This document shows, piece by piece, positions 35,943 through 48,903 of a stretch of 64,000 bases of DNA (positions are counted from its first letter, which is position 1; each line of letters opens with the position of its first letter). The translations under genes were made by a program, and so were the position numbers. The stretch is taken from assembly GCF_001619985.1 (NCBI RefSeq), contig NW_017264199.1, forward strand, positions 992,001 to 1,056,000, read 5' to 3'. The DNA is from Xylona heveae TC161. Lineage: Eukaryota; Ascomycota; Xylonomycetes; Xylonales; Xylonaceae. Under the pieces are notes generated by a model, which was given only the letters and a program-made list of their open reading frames with translations, was not told the DNA's origin and made no database searches.

Positions 35943-38900
35943 ATGGCACAAGGGAAGACGGTCACTGTACTCCCGAGGAATTTCCATCATCCCTACACAC
36001 CTTATGAAATTCAGCTGCAGTTTATGAATGCGGTCTATAGCTGCCTCGAAGATGGCAAGGTTGCAATACTTGAGTCGCCAACCGGTGAGTACCTTTTGGA
36101 CCAGAATACAATGCAGTTAGACTTATACATAAAATAACTAGGGACTGTAAGTCATGCAAATCCCTTTTGATTTGCAACGTCACATCATTTGCGGCGACTT
36201 TTGTAGAATGTGACGTCAGAGCTCATGTAAATATTCAAATCGAAAAGAATTTGAAGCGGGTCATAGCTGTGCGCACATTGCATATATGTTGCCCGCAAAT
36301 ATTATTTTGAACCATTAGTCGCTGATTATCGACCTGGCAGGGGAAATCTTTGAGTCTAATATGTGGATCCTTGACCTGGCTGCGCAATCATAAGCGCAAG
36401 GAGTTCGAGGAAGACGAGAGCACAGCGAATGGTACGTTTGATCGCTTTCTACTCTGAGGCAGATTCGACTAACAGAGCTAGATGAAAATGAACCGTCTTG
36501 GATTGTTGAATATGCCCAGAGGCGGAGGCGCGAAGCTGCTGCTCAGAAATTGTCAGATCTCAAAGAAAGACTTGACAAAATCCGCGAAGGTGAAAGAAGG
36601 CAATTATTGGAGTACCAGCATGGTGAAATCGTACGCAAGAAAAGGGTATGGATATTTCTTGAGTTGAAAATCCATGTGAAAGCTAAGAGAGGTAGAAAAT
36701 AGAATCCACCCAACACACTGCGGATACCGAACCTGAAGCACGATTTGCTCTAGACGACTATGAAAGCGATGAGGAAAATGGGAAAACTAATCCAGTACAA
36801 ATTCAAAACTCGGAGACTGGCTTTTCTGCAACCACGCAGGAATTGATGAAGAGACTTGGTATGCCAATCGGCGAAAAGAGGCTAGATGAAGAGGATGTTG
36901 ATGATGGACCTAAGGTAGCTGCTACGTTGTATTCAGATGAGCGCCGCTGAGAGATTATAGATATACTTTTGCTCAAGAACTCATTCGCAACTAACCCAAT
37001 TTGCGGAAGAGTTACGAAGGGTGAAGTTACCAGCTGGAATTCCGCCTGAGCCTAATTCTGAATCGGCTTCTGCAAATAAAAATCAGGTGGAATTAGAGGA
37101 GGAAGTTCGTCACCTCACTCTCGGCTCGCGAAGGAACCTATGCATCAATCCAGCTGTCTCAAAGCTGCGAAGCCCCACTGCGATCAATGAGAAATGTTTG
37201 GATTTGCAACAGCCTGGCGCGTCAAAATGTCCATTCTTGCCAACGAAAGAAGATCAAGTCTTGGTACACGAGTTTCGCGATCATGTCATGGCCAACGTTC
37301 GGGACATTGAAGACATGGGTGTACTCGGTAAAAAGCTGGGTATCTGCCCTTATTATGCGTCCCGATCATCAATTCCGCCGAGCGAGGTATGTTCAGCTGC
37401 ATCTTGGGAAGCTTCTTGGAAACTGACTTTTCGGAGATTATAACGCTGCCTTATCCGTTATTGCTGCAGAAATCTGCCAGAGAATCTCTTGACATTAATT
37501 TGAAAGGCAACGTTGTAATCATCGATGAAGCACACAACCTCATGGATGCGATCAGCGCGATATATTCTACAACCATATCGCATAGCGTGCTAAAACGGGC
37601 TCGAACACAGCTTGCAATTTACCTACAGAAATTTCGAAACAGACTAAAGGGAAAGAATAGAGTCTATGTCACTCAAGTTGTGCGACTGATGGACTCTATC
37701 ACGGTATGTCTCGAGAAAAAAGATGCTACTCTCACTGGCCAAGACGGTATTGCTCAGCTCAGCGACTTGATGGCCGGCAAGGGCACGGACCAAATCAACT
37801 TGTACAAATTAGTCCATTACCTACATGAGAGCAAATTGGCTCGTAAGGTCGATGGTTACACTTCGCATGAACAGCAGCAGGCGGGCCATGTAGAATCCAA
37901 GCACCTGGCATCATCTCGAGAGCCCTCTAAAGGCTCCCGTGCAACAGATATGGAAAGGGCCATGCCAGCTCTGAGTCAGTTTCAAGCCTTCTTATTAGCG
38001 TTGACAAATCCTTCTGGGGAAGGACGGATTTTCTTCATCAGAACAGAAGATGGCGAGCCTTCCTTTAGGTATATGTTGTTAGACCCCACACATCATTTTA
38101 GAGAGGTTGTGGAGGAGGCGAGAGCAGTCATCTTGGCGGGTGGGACAATGTCACCGGTAGATTCCCCCTTCCTTCTCTTGCGGACCTTTTACTAACCGTT
38201 ATAGATGAGTGATTACATGAACCATCTGTTCAACTATCTTCCCAAGGAACGTCTAGAAACACTCTCTTGCGGCCATGTTATCCCCTCTGAAAACTTGGTT
38301 GCATGGCCAGTTGCCAAGGGGCCTTCCGGCCTCGAATTTGACTTTACATTCGAAAAGAGAAAGGAAGATAATGTGATTGATGAATTGGGCCGTGCAATCT
38401 TAAATCTTTGCCTGGTAATTCCAGACGGCGTGGTAGCATTTTTCCCGAGCTATGCATACCTTGAAAGTGTCATTCAACGGTGGCAGAAGCAGATTGGCGC
38501 GAACAAATCTATTTGGGAAAGATTGTCGGCGCGCAAAGAAGTCTTCACTGAATCTAAAGGGAGTGCTAGTGTTGACGAGGTCCTGCAGAGCTATTCTACA
38601 TCTATTACAAATGGCAGAGGAGGTCTCCTCTTTTCAGTTGTCGGTGGTAAATTGTCCGAGGGAATCAATTTCTCTGATAGATTAGGACGAGGTGTCATTG
38701 CGGTCGGTCTCCCATTTCCAAATGCGCATAGTGCCGAGTGGAAAGCCAAGCTTGAGTATGTTCAACAATCCGCCTTGCAGAGGGGGGAGAGTAAGGAACA
38801 AGCCAAACTGGCAGCAAGGGAAGTATATGAGAATGCTTGCATGCGCGCTGTCAATCAGAGTATTGGCAGGGCGATTCGTCATAAAAATGACTATGCTGCC

Positions 38901-39053
38901 ATAGTCCTTCTGGACAAGCGGTTCAATTTGGATAGGATACAAGGTAAACTGCCCGGCTGGATACGAGAAGGTCTAATTCAAGATGGAATCTCAAAGCCTT
39001 TTAACACGTTGATGAGCAGCGTGTCAACATTTTTTAGATCAAAGAAAATCTAA
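35943..39053 (+). CDS. CHL1: Chl1/DDX11-type iron-sulfur DNA helicase
   Basis: XPD-family 5'-3' DNA helicase needed for sister-chromatid cohesion and replication-fork repair, in the nucleus. Eight exons: 35943-36084, 36142-36146, 36341-36431, 36476-36645, 36696-36914, 36961-37386, 37437-38156, 38205-39053, giving 873 aa. The Q-motif-like [15 protein letters not shown] precedes Walker A SPTGTGKS (Lys51). The iron-sulfur cysteines are the C of [13 protein letters not shown], then NEKCLDL, ASKCPF and LGICPYY. DEAH is at 381-384, and the C-terminal motifs [20 protein letters not shown] and [14 protein letters not shown] are intact. Exon 2 is only 5 nt (GGACT) and supplies the Gly-Thr of Walker A, so losing it would break frame and function. 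Intron 2 (194 nt) is unusually long for the gene. Confidence 0.93.
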
Positions 39054-39434
39054 TGAAAGTTAAAGAATTGTGCTATCAATTCCAAAACTGCTACTCTGGC
39101 TACGTACTGAATTTGGGTTCACGCTCAACTAAACAAATATTCATGCCAATCTATGCGTATTCAGGTTCCCCGGCGACTCTCAGATCTGTGGGGTTTCCCA
39201 TAGTCCAATCAAATTGCGCGTTCAAAAACTTTCTGTGGTATTCAAGTGCTTACCCGGCTGTTTGCTGACTAATAGAGAAGATGAGCGCAGCAATAAAGTT
39301 TGAGTAAGGGCTTGCCCTGTCCAAGCGAGCGCCAGGCCCACGCCCAGACGAACCTCAACACCAGGTGGTTTGACGTATCGCGAAATCGACAGCGACGACA
39401 CCCAACCTCCGACGCCAAGGTAGTAACCGTCAAG
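39054..39434. other. CHL1-RPL28 intergenic region
   Basis: 381 bp; CHL1 3' flank and the promoter of the ribosomal protein gene. No distinct element recognised. Confidence 0.6.
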
Positions 39435-40488
39435 ATGCCTACCAGATTCTCCCAGACCAGGAAGCAGTACGTCTCCCAATTTTCCGCTTGATACGAATCG
39501 TCGTTTCCGCGTCTGGAAGAGGAGAGAGAAAGGGAGGAGATTGCGAGAGAACGAAGGAAGCGTACAGGACGACCAGTTTCGGCCGATGAACGAGCATATG
39601 CAAACCCACGATGTTCCAATTACGACCGAATACCCATCAGATGTTTACGATTATCGTTCTCTCACTATCTCTCTCACTTTCTTCTCTCCGCATCCCGTTC
39701 GCATATAGTTATCAGTGCAAGAATGCCGCGGCAAGGAGGGATCTTGTGCTAATGGTTTTTTCTTCTATAGCCGTGGTCACGTCTCGGCCGGTCATGGTCG
39801 TATCGGCAAGCACCGGAAGCATCCCGGTGGTCGTGGTATGGCCGGTGGTCAGCACCACCACAGAACCAACGTCGACAAGTACCACCCTGGTTACTTCGGA
39901 AAGGTCGGAATGAGATACTTCCACAAGACCACCCAGCAATTCTGGGCCCCTACCATCAACCTCGACAAGGTGCGTAAGATTATTTAGATTTTGGAGGAGG
40001 AAGCGAAAATATTGCAACGGGAGAGTCCAGTCCAGAAGAGGAGGAGATTTTGCGATAATGCAACAGCGCATGGGAACACCAAACCAACAGTTATCTGGTT
40101 GCAGAGGAATGGGACGTCATACTTGTTCCTTCTGGGTGGTTGATGCAGACATGGGACAGGCGATTTTACTCGCGGACTGGACTCTGGATACCCAACGCTT
40201 GGTGTCTTCGCAATGCGGAAAAGACTCGAGAACGAACGAAAGGCTGACATGTGTGATTTCTTCGTTTAGCTCTGGACACTCGTCCCCGCTGAGAAGCGCG
40301 ACCAGTACCTCGTCGAGAAGAAGAGCGACAGTGCTCCCGTCCTCGACCTCCTGCCCCTTGGCTACGCCAAGGTCCTCGGCAAGGGCCGGATCCCTGAGGT
40401 CCCCATCGTTGTCCGTGCCAGATACTTCTCCCGGGAGGCTGAGCGCAAGATCAAGGAGGCTGGCGGTGTTGTTGAGTTGGTTGCATAA
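39435..40488 (+). CDS. RPL28: 60S ribosomal protein L28 (uL15, L27a)
   Basis: Structural protein of the large ribosomal subunit. Exons 39435-39466, 39771-39969, 40270-40488 give 149 aa, the exact size of yeast Rpl28. The joined start reads [20 protein letters not shown], followed by [17 protein letters not shown] and [15 protein letters not shown], ending [10 protein letters not shown]. The first exon encodes only about eleven residues. Both introns are long for this genome, 304 and 300 nt, as is common in fungal ribosomal protein genes. Position and sequence leave no doubt about identity. Confidence 0.98.
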
Positions 40489-41313
40489 ATTGGGGAATAT
40501 CAGGCTGCACCACTTGTTTCCTTTTTCGATAAAAATTTATCATGAGCTAGGCAAGACCTAAATAAAATGTCTGGATCGGAAACGATATGGTTATCAAAAT
40601 TGCCCGGAATGGAATTTGATGCCTCTTCAACTCTGTTGATTTGGCCAGTGATGCTTATTTCCCCTTGGAAGATGGATAAGTTTCGGACCGGCGATTTCGT
40701 TCCTGCGGTCATACTTGCACGTGATTGATCTCATCGATGTCCTTCGATCCTAATCTGCCTCAAATATCCCGAATTTTGACACGGATTATCATTTTTCAAT
40801 CAACGTACCAATCTCCTTTATCGCCATGTCGATCTATGGTAAGCAAGACTGGGCGTCAATTGTGCTCTACAGTGTGCAAATCATATATTAGAGTCACATG
40901 AAACCATTCATTCATCTAGGTATACACGCCCGGTTGTCCACGACACAAAGTCAAATGATGACGCAAGAAAGAAGCAGCAACAAAAAGAAGCAAAGGACAG
41001 AAAGTAAACCCCCAGCAATGACTCGACAACATGACAAAATGCGTTGATGGCATATATAGTATCGTTATGCATCCCATTCCTCAAGACAACATACGCCAAC
41101 AAAGACAAAAAGTACAAAAACAATGACTCGGTAAAAAACAAGAAAAAAAGCGGAATGATGCAGATGCAGAATACGAAACCCGCAAAGAGACCACACCCAA
41201 ATGCACACTGACCCTTGAACCCCAATTTAAAACATCCCTGGATATTAACATACCATGCTGTAAGCCCCGAAGATATGAGCTGATTAAAAAACCGTCCTCT
41301 TTCTATTCCTTTT
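40489..41313. other. Convergent gap RPL28 / CDC7
   Basis: 825 bp between two 3' ends. A-rich on the plus strand at 40960-41160, which is U-rich on the CDC7 transcript strand. No gene seen. Confidence 0.6.
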
Positions 41314-43049
<1,736 letters not shown>

Positions 43050-43425
43050 TGTTTTGTTCTGGTGGATTTTAGCCGATTTCAAGGCTGAGAATAGAATGAG
43101 GTCGAGCAAGAAGATATTATTGGACCATTGAAAAGTGTACAGTCTTCATAGTAACATGCTGAGATCTGGCGGGGTCCTGCAATCGAAGGTTCGTCGAACG
43201 CGAAACAAATGTAAGTCAAATCACACGCTATTCCCAGAGCAGTAAAACAGACACAATCAAACACGGCCGCCTCTTAGCGGAACAAACCCGCATCATCGTT
43301 GTCCCGCTCTCTTGTTTTCCCATTTGGACGCGGTCAACAAATACGACACCCCTCAACCTCTACCACTTTCTGGGCTCATTCACACCCGTCGATTGCGCGC
43401 AATCCGCGCAGAGATTTTGCCCAAG
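43050..43425. promoter_or_regulatory. Divergent CDC7/CND1 promoter with ACGCG sites
   Basis: 376 bp shared by two cell-cycle genes. ACGCGAAA at 43198-43205 fits both MCB-core and SBF (CRCGAAA-like) sites; a second ACGCG is at 43328-43332. Co-regulation at G1/S is inferred from motif and gene pair. Confidence 0.45.
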
Positions 43426-46400
43426 ATGGATGACCGTGTTGAATTCGACATTAACGAGTCGCTCAAGTATTACCTGAGCGATCCCGCTTCGGTGCCCACG
43501 CCGGGTGCTCATTCGACCTTGGTCGACTGCGAGAACGATCCGGAATCGCTCACGAATTCTCTTATCAATAGTGCATTGAATCCGATAGTGGACTCGGTGG
43601 CAGAGGATCCTGAGGCTATTACGAGAAGTTCCTCGTTTGATACATTACAGTTTTTGTTAAAGTGTGCCCCCACATGTCCCGACTCGAGCCAGAGATTTCC
43701 GAATGAGCCTGATTCTGAACTTTTCAAACTCTCCAGATCTGTTTCGATATTACCCACGCATGCCTTGAGTAAGGTGTTCGACCTGGTCGTCTCCGCGCTC
43801 TCGGCAGAAGCCGACATAATCCAAAATGACCTTGAGAGCGACGAACAAGATCTTATCCAACATCACAAGAGACTATTGGAGATGTACGGCTTCCTTCTCC
43901 AGTGGACTGTCTCTGCGGTAGAAACGAAAGCTGCAGAGAAACCCGCTGCGGCTCCAGTTGCTAGAGGCAGAGGCGCTGGCAAAAGTGCTAAATCGAGAAC
44001 GAGCACAAAGGACGCGGCATGGGATCCTTCAACCCAGCTGCAGACAGCTTTGGATATCATGTGCAAAGTCTTGAAGTTGAAGCTTGCCAAGCTATTCATG
44101 ACAACATCAGAGCGCGACACCTTCGTTAGTCTCTTTACACGGTCTGTTTATCTCATACTGGAAAGCGAGGCGCGAGTGAAGAATACGTCGATTCGCATGC
44201 ACACTTTCAAGGTTTTGTGCATTGCTGTCAAGCACCATGGACATGCCTTTGGTATCATACCCGTTGCAAGGAATTATGGGAGACTGAGCTGACGATTGCA
44301 GGCGCGCAAACCTCCATCATTCAGAACTTATCCTACTTTGAACATCTTTCAGAGCCTATGGCCGAGTTTCTACATATTCTTTCGGAGCAATACGATTATC
44401 CTCAACTGGCAGATGAAGTTCTTCGGTACGTATAACGGCTACTGTCGACAAGTACCAGGCTTACACGTGGACAGAGATTTGAGCAACAAGGAGTTCAACA
44501 GCAACGATAACAGAGGTCCAAAATCGGTGTCTACCTTTATGATCAAACTTTCAGAGCTTGCACCTCGGCTTGTAAACAAACAGATGACCATGCTTGTCAA
44601 GCAGCTCGACAGCGAAGTAAGTATTGTCAAATAATTACTGAATTCGCGCTAAACATTAATAGTCGTACACTCTTCGCTGCGCAATCATTGAAGTCTGCGG
44701 AAACCTCATTGCGGACCTCAGCAAACAGGTTGAGGAGAACGAGAGCCATAAGACGCAAATCAACGCTTTCTTCGATGTTCTGGAAGAACGCTTCCTTGAC
44801 GTTAATCCTTACTGCAGATGTAGATGCTTACAAGTATATGCCAAGTTGTGCGATCTGGAAACCAAGTTTCCCAAGCGCCGTCAAACCGCAGCAGAGCTGG
44901 CAGCAAGGAGTCTAGAGGACAAGAGTAGCAACGTCCGGAGAAACGCAATCAAGTTGTTGGGTCGGCTCATCGCAACTCATCCCTTCAGCGTTCTTCACGG
45001 CGGACAGCTTTCATACAAAGAGTGGAGCACTAGACTTCAAGCTGTGGATGCCGAACTCGATGCACTGAAGCCGCCATCAGATACTCCTGGCCTTGCAGAG
45101 AAGCCCGCCGCAGGAGACACTACGGTAGATGACGAGCTCTTGGATGATGTCACTAAAATGGACTTGGACGACGGGCCGGAGGAGCCTAAGGAAGAGCAAA
45201 TGACCGAGGAGCAACAAGCAGCAGCTATGCAAAAAGCGGCGGAGGAAGCAGCCACGTCGGAGCAAATTGGCAGGTTGAAGCTCACGAAACGATACTATGC
45301 CGAAGCGCTGCGGTTTATTGAGGTTTTGCACAATGCCTCGGAAATTGTCTGCCAACTACTCTCTGCAAAGAACAAAAGTGAGGTGATTGAGGCGATGGAT
45401 TTCTTTGTCATCATTGATGCCTACAAGATCGAGACAGCGCGAGTCGGCATTCGGCGAATGCTTCGACTCATTTGGACCAAAGGCAACAGCGACGAGGGCA
45501 AGGGCGTGCAGACTCATCTTATCGAATGTTACAAAGGCTTGTTCTTCGAAGCTCCCGACTCCTTCAGCGCCAACGATGCCGCCAACTACATTGCTCGCAA
45601 CATGATCAGTTTGACATTTGGCGCCACGCCAGCGGAACTGACTTCTCTGGAACAGCTCCTTAGCACGATGATGAAGGCTGAACATATCTCTGAGCTAGTA
45701 ATCACAAAGCTTTGGCAAGTCTACGGCGTCCAGAAGAAGGAAATCTCACGGAACCAGAGACGTGGAGCGATTATCGTTCTTGGCATGCTTGCTCTGGCAG
45801 ATCCGGATATTGTTGTCAGAGAGATGGAAACAATGCTCAGGATAGGGCTGGGCCCCCACGGAAGAGCTGATCTTAGCCTTGCAAAGTACACCTGCGTCGC
45901 GCTCAAGAGAATGAACCCTGGTCCCAAGAAGGCCAAAGGTACCAGTGTCTGCATGCTAAGGTCTGAACACAAGCTAACCGACATTTTGTAGAATCTCCTA
46001 TCGCAACTTCCAAGTTGCCCAACGATCACGCTGTCTTGACAAAGCTTGCTGCTATCACGGAAGTTACTACAGACAACAAAGAATGGTAATATTAACAGAG
46101 GGAACACATAGATACACGATCCAGATACTAACTGAGAACCAGGTTCGGAGTTGCTGAGCAAGCAATTGGAGCCATCTATGCTTTGTCAAAACACCCTGAC
46201 AACCTTTGTTCAGATATTATTCGACGCAAAACCAAGCAGGTCTTCCACAACCAGACTCAGCAATATGAGCAGGAAGAGGCTGCCGCCGCCGCCGAAAAGA
46301 GTGGATTGCTGTCACCGCCTCCAGAGGACACCACAGAAACGCCGGCCACCCAGCAAAAGCCCCAGAGGAGCGCCCTCGGCCTGTCTCAACTCCTTTTCAT

Positions 46401-47497
46401 TGTTGGACACGTCGCTATCAAGCAAATTGTGCATCTCGAAATCTGCGAATTGGACTTTAAACGACGAAAGGCCGAGAAGGAGAAGGCACTCCCGGCGAAT
46501 CCATCTCCGAAGAAGGGCGGAAATGCAGCAGTGGATCAAGATGAATTAGACCTCATCGGCGGCACGACAGAGGATGACTTCACCGAAGCGATGGCGCATA
46601 TCCGTGAGCGGGAACTGCTCTATGGCGAGCATTCTCTGCTCTCAAATTTTGGTCCTCTCGTCCGGGAGATCTGCTCCAACAATATCATCTACAAGGATCG
46701 CAATCTGCAGGCCAACGCTACGCTTTGCATGGCAAAGCTCATGTGCGTTTCCTCTGAATATTGTGAAGCCAATCTGCCTCTCCTTATCACCATTCTCGAG
46801 CGGTCCAAGGATCCGATTATTCGGAGCAACGTTGTCATCGCACTGGGCGACATGGCGGTGTGCTTCAATCATCTCATTGATGAAAACACAGACTTCCTCT
46901 ACCGACGTCTGAATGACCAGGATGCCTCTGTGAAGCGGACATGTCTAATGACGCTGACCTTCCTCATCCTCGCCGGACAAGTCAAGGTCAAGGGCCAGCT
47001 GGGTGAGATGGCCAAGTGCCTCGAGGATTCAGATCGCAGAATCGCCGATCTGTCGCGCATGTTCTTCACCGAACTGGCAACCAAGGACAATGCCGTATAC
47101 AACCATTTCGTGGACATGTTCTCCTTGCTCAGCGCAGAGAAGAACCTTGATGACGAGGCGCTCAGGAGGATTATCAAGTTTTTGGCTTCATTCATTGAAA
47201 AGGTAAGCTTCTTCTGCTGTCTTAATACAGTGTCTCTTGTGCCGCAGCAGCACCCTTCCCGGATTCGCGTTTGGCTCGTTATGCGGTACGTCGAAAGTAT
47301 GATACACTAACGCTCTTCTCCTACAGGACAAGCATGCCAAACAGCTTTCCGAGAAACTCGCTGCCCGCCTCGGTCGTTGCGAGAGCGAGAGACAATGGAA
47401 CGACGTTACGTATGCGCTCTCGTTGCTGCACCACAAAAACGAAGAAATTCAGAAGACGGTCGAGGCTGGATTCCGCGTCGTTCAAACGACCGCTTAG
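43426..47497 (+). CDS. Condensin complex subunit 1 (Cnd1/Ycs4, CAP-D2)
   Basis: HEAT-repeat subunit of condensin I, which compacts and resolves mitotic chromosomes with Smc2/Smc4 and Brn1. Seven exons: 43426-44251, 44302-44425, 44475-44616, 44663-45938, 45992-46085, 46143-47202, 47327-47497, giving 1230 aa, the normal size. The N-terminus MDDRVEFDINESLKYYLSDP matches the Cnd1 N-terminal domain. The HEAT solenoid includes LEDKSSNVRRNAIKLLGRLI and DASVKRTCLMTLTFLILAGQ; RSNVVIALGDMAVCF is the conserved Cnd1 block. A basic Ala/Gly-rich linker (ARGRGAGKSAKSR) and an acidic segment (MDLDDGPEEPKEEQ) interrupt it. The frame is open before the ATG but contains only a TTG, so 43426 is the start. Confidence 0.95.
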
Positions 47498-47730
47498 TTT
47501 GGGACTTGTCGGTGTTATTCTGGTATTTTTTTCTGTAGATTTTCTCCTTTGAAGGAGTTGTACAGGTCATGTCGACGCTATCTGATTTGGGTGAATTGCC
47601 AGGCAATGTTGTGCTGGTTGTTGAATGGGTGCAACGGGAACGTTTTCCATAATGGTTTTTTGGCGGTTTTGCGGTTTGGCGCTTTAGAATTTGGCTTGAC
47701 GAGGATATCATTCATGAATATTGATTTCTT

Positions 47731-48461
47731 TTACCTTATCACCTGCTGCATTTGAGGCTGTGGCATAGATTGGACCTGGGGCGGTATTATAGGTTCCATG
47801 CCGTCGCCAAAATTCGTTCCTTGTGCGAGCGCTGTGCCCTCTTTGAGATATAGAACCAGCCGAAAGGCGGTGTTGCCATTGAGATAATATCGATGAAGCC
47901 GCTTGCTTCTGAGAAACCCTAGACCTTCGTAGAGCTTCATGGCAGCTTTGTTCGTAATCTCGGTTTCTAGAGCAATCTACGGAAAGTTAGAGAGACGCCG
48001 AAAGTAATGATAAGAAGCTTGGTAATGACATACCTCGTCCGCCTTCAACTCAATCATTCTGTCGATTGCCATGCGCACGAGCTTCGTGGCGATGCCTTGG
48101 CCCCGGTATTCTTCCCGCACAGCAAGCATTGCAATGTAGCCGCGCATCGGGCCGCCTCGGTGTGGTTCTAATTTGCAGACAACGACGCCAACAAGGTCGT
48201 CGTTTGAGTCGAGTGTCTATATTAAAATCGCGTTGGCAGAGATTCGATATATCTATCTTTGAGGAATTGGACGAGACTCACCATGTAACATAGATGGCCC
48301 CATTGATATAGGAAATACCGGTAGACGTAGAGACTGTATGGCTCGGAGAGGTCCTTGGAGATCAGTTGTCTAATGGCAGCCATGTATTTAGGCTCTTGGC
48401 TGCTGTCGTATTGAACGTAGCGCAGCTCAGAGCTCCGGCTTGCTGTCGCTGTAGCTGTCAT
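47731..48461 (-). CDS. NatC catalytic subunit Naa30 (Mak3)
   Basis: N-alpha-acetyltransferase that acetylates nascent proteins starting Met-Leu/Ile/Phe/Trp, with Naa35 and Naa38 at the ribosome. Exons 48461-48282, 48216-48034, 47976-47731 give 202 aa. The start of the GNAT fold is YMAAIRQLISKDLSEPYSLY, then YRYFLYQWGHLCYM, the PMRGYIAMLAV strand, the acetyl-CoA loop EEYRGQGIATKLV (R/Q-x-x-G-x-G/A type) and ALETEITNKAAMKLYEGLGF. The RYFLYQWP-like block with SEPYSLYVYRYF separates Naa30 from Naa10/20. A Pro/Gln-rich tail of about 30 residues is extra. Divergent from LRO1. Confidence 0.93.
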
Positions 48462-48903
48462 TGCGAAAATCGCCGTTTAGTTTCTGTGAACGGGAATGCC
48501 TCAAAGAGAAGTACGGAAGAGAAAGTAAGTAGAGGTAGGCGATTCAGGGAAATCAGCCGCGCACAGATCGCTGTCACAAGCAAATGGATTTGTTGTATAA
48601 GAAGAGTGGGATATAATGAGGCAGTTGATAGAGTGTATAGTATCAGATAGTCGCGTAGTTAAAATATGTGGATCGTTCGGGGGAACAACAAATGGGATTT
48701 GCCGAGAAAAGATGTGTGTGTTGTGTTGTGTGATAAGTCAGGCATGAACATTAATATTTCAGGCAAACATTTATCAGCCCTTTTTTTCGTATTAAACCTC
48801 TTAAGGAGCAGATAGCCTGCTTCTTCGCTTCAAATGATACTACACTGAGGTCGAAAAGCAAAAAATAATAAAACTACGAAACCCTCTACACCTCTCCCCC
48901 GCC
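48462..48903. other. Divergent promoter region NAA30 / LRO1
   Basis: 442 bp between divergent starts. No distinct element recognised. Confidence 0.6.

Noticed and set aside
39712-40071. 119-codon minus-strand frame across RPL28
   Set aside because: It is the shadow of the conserved ribosomal protein exon and has no resemblance to any family.
39467-40269. Intronic box C/D snoRNA in RPL28
   Set aside because: GATGA-like and CTGA strings occur, but no pair has suitable spacing, terminal stem and full box consensus.
43312-43425. Upstream extension of CND1
   Set aside because: The open stretch has only a TTG, and the conserved start is at the ATG 43426.
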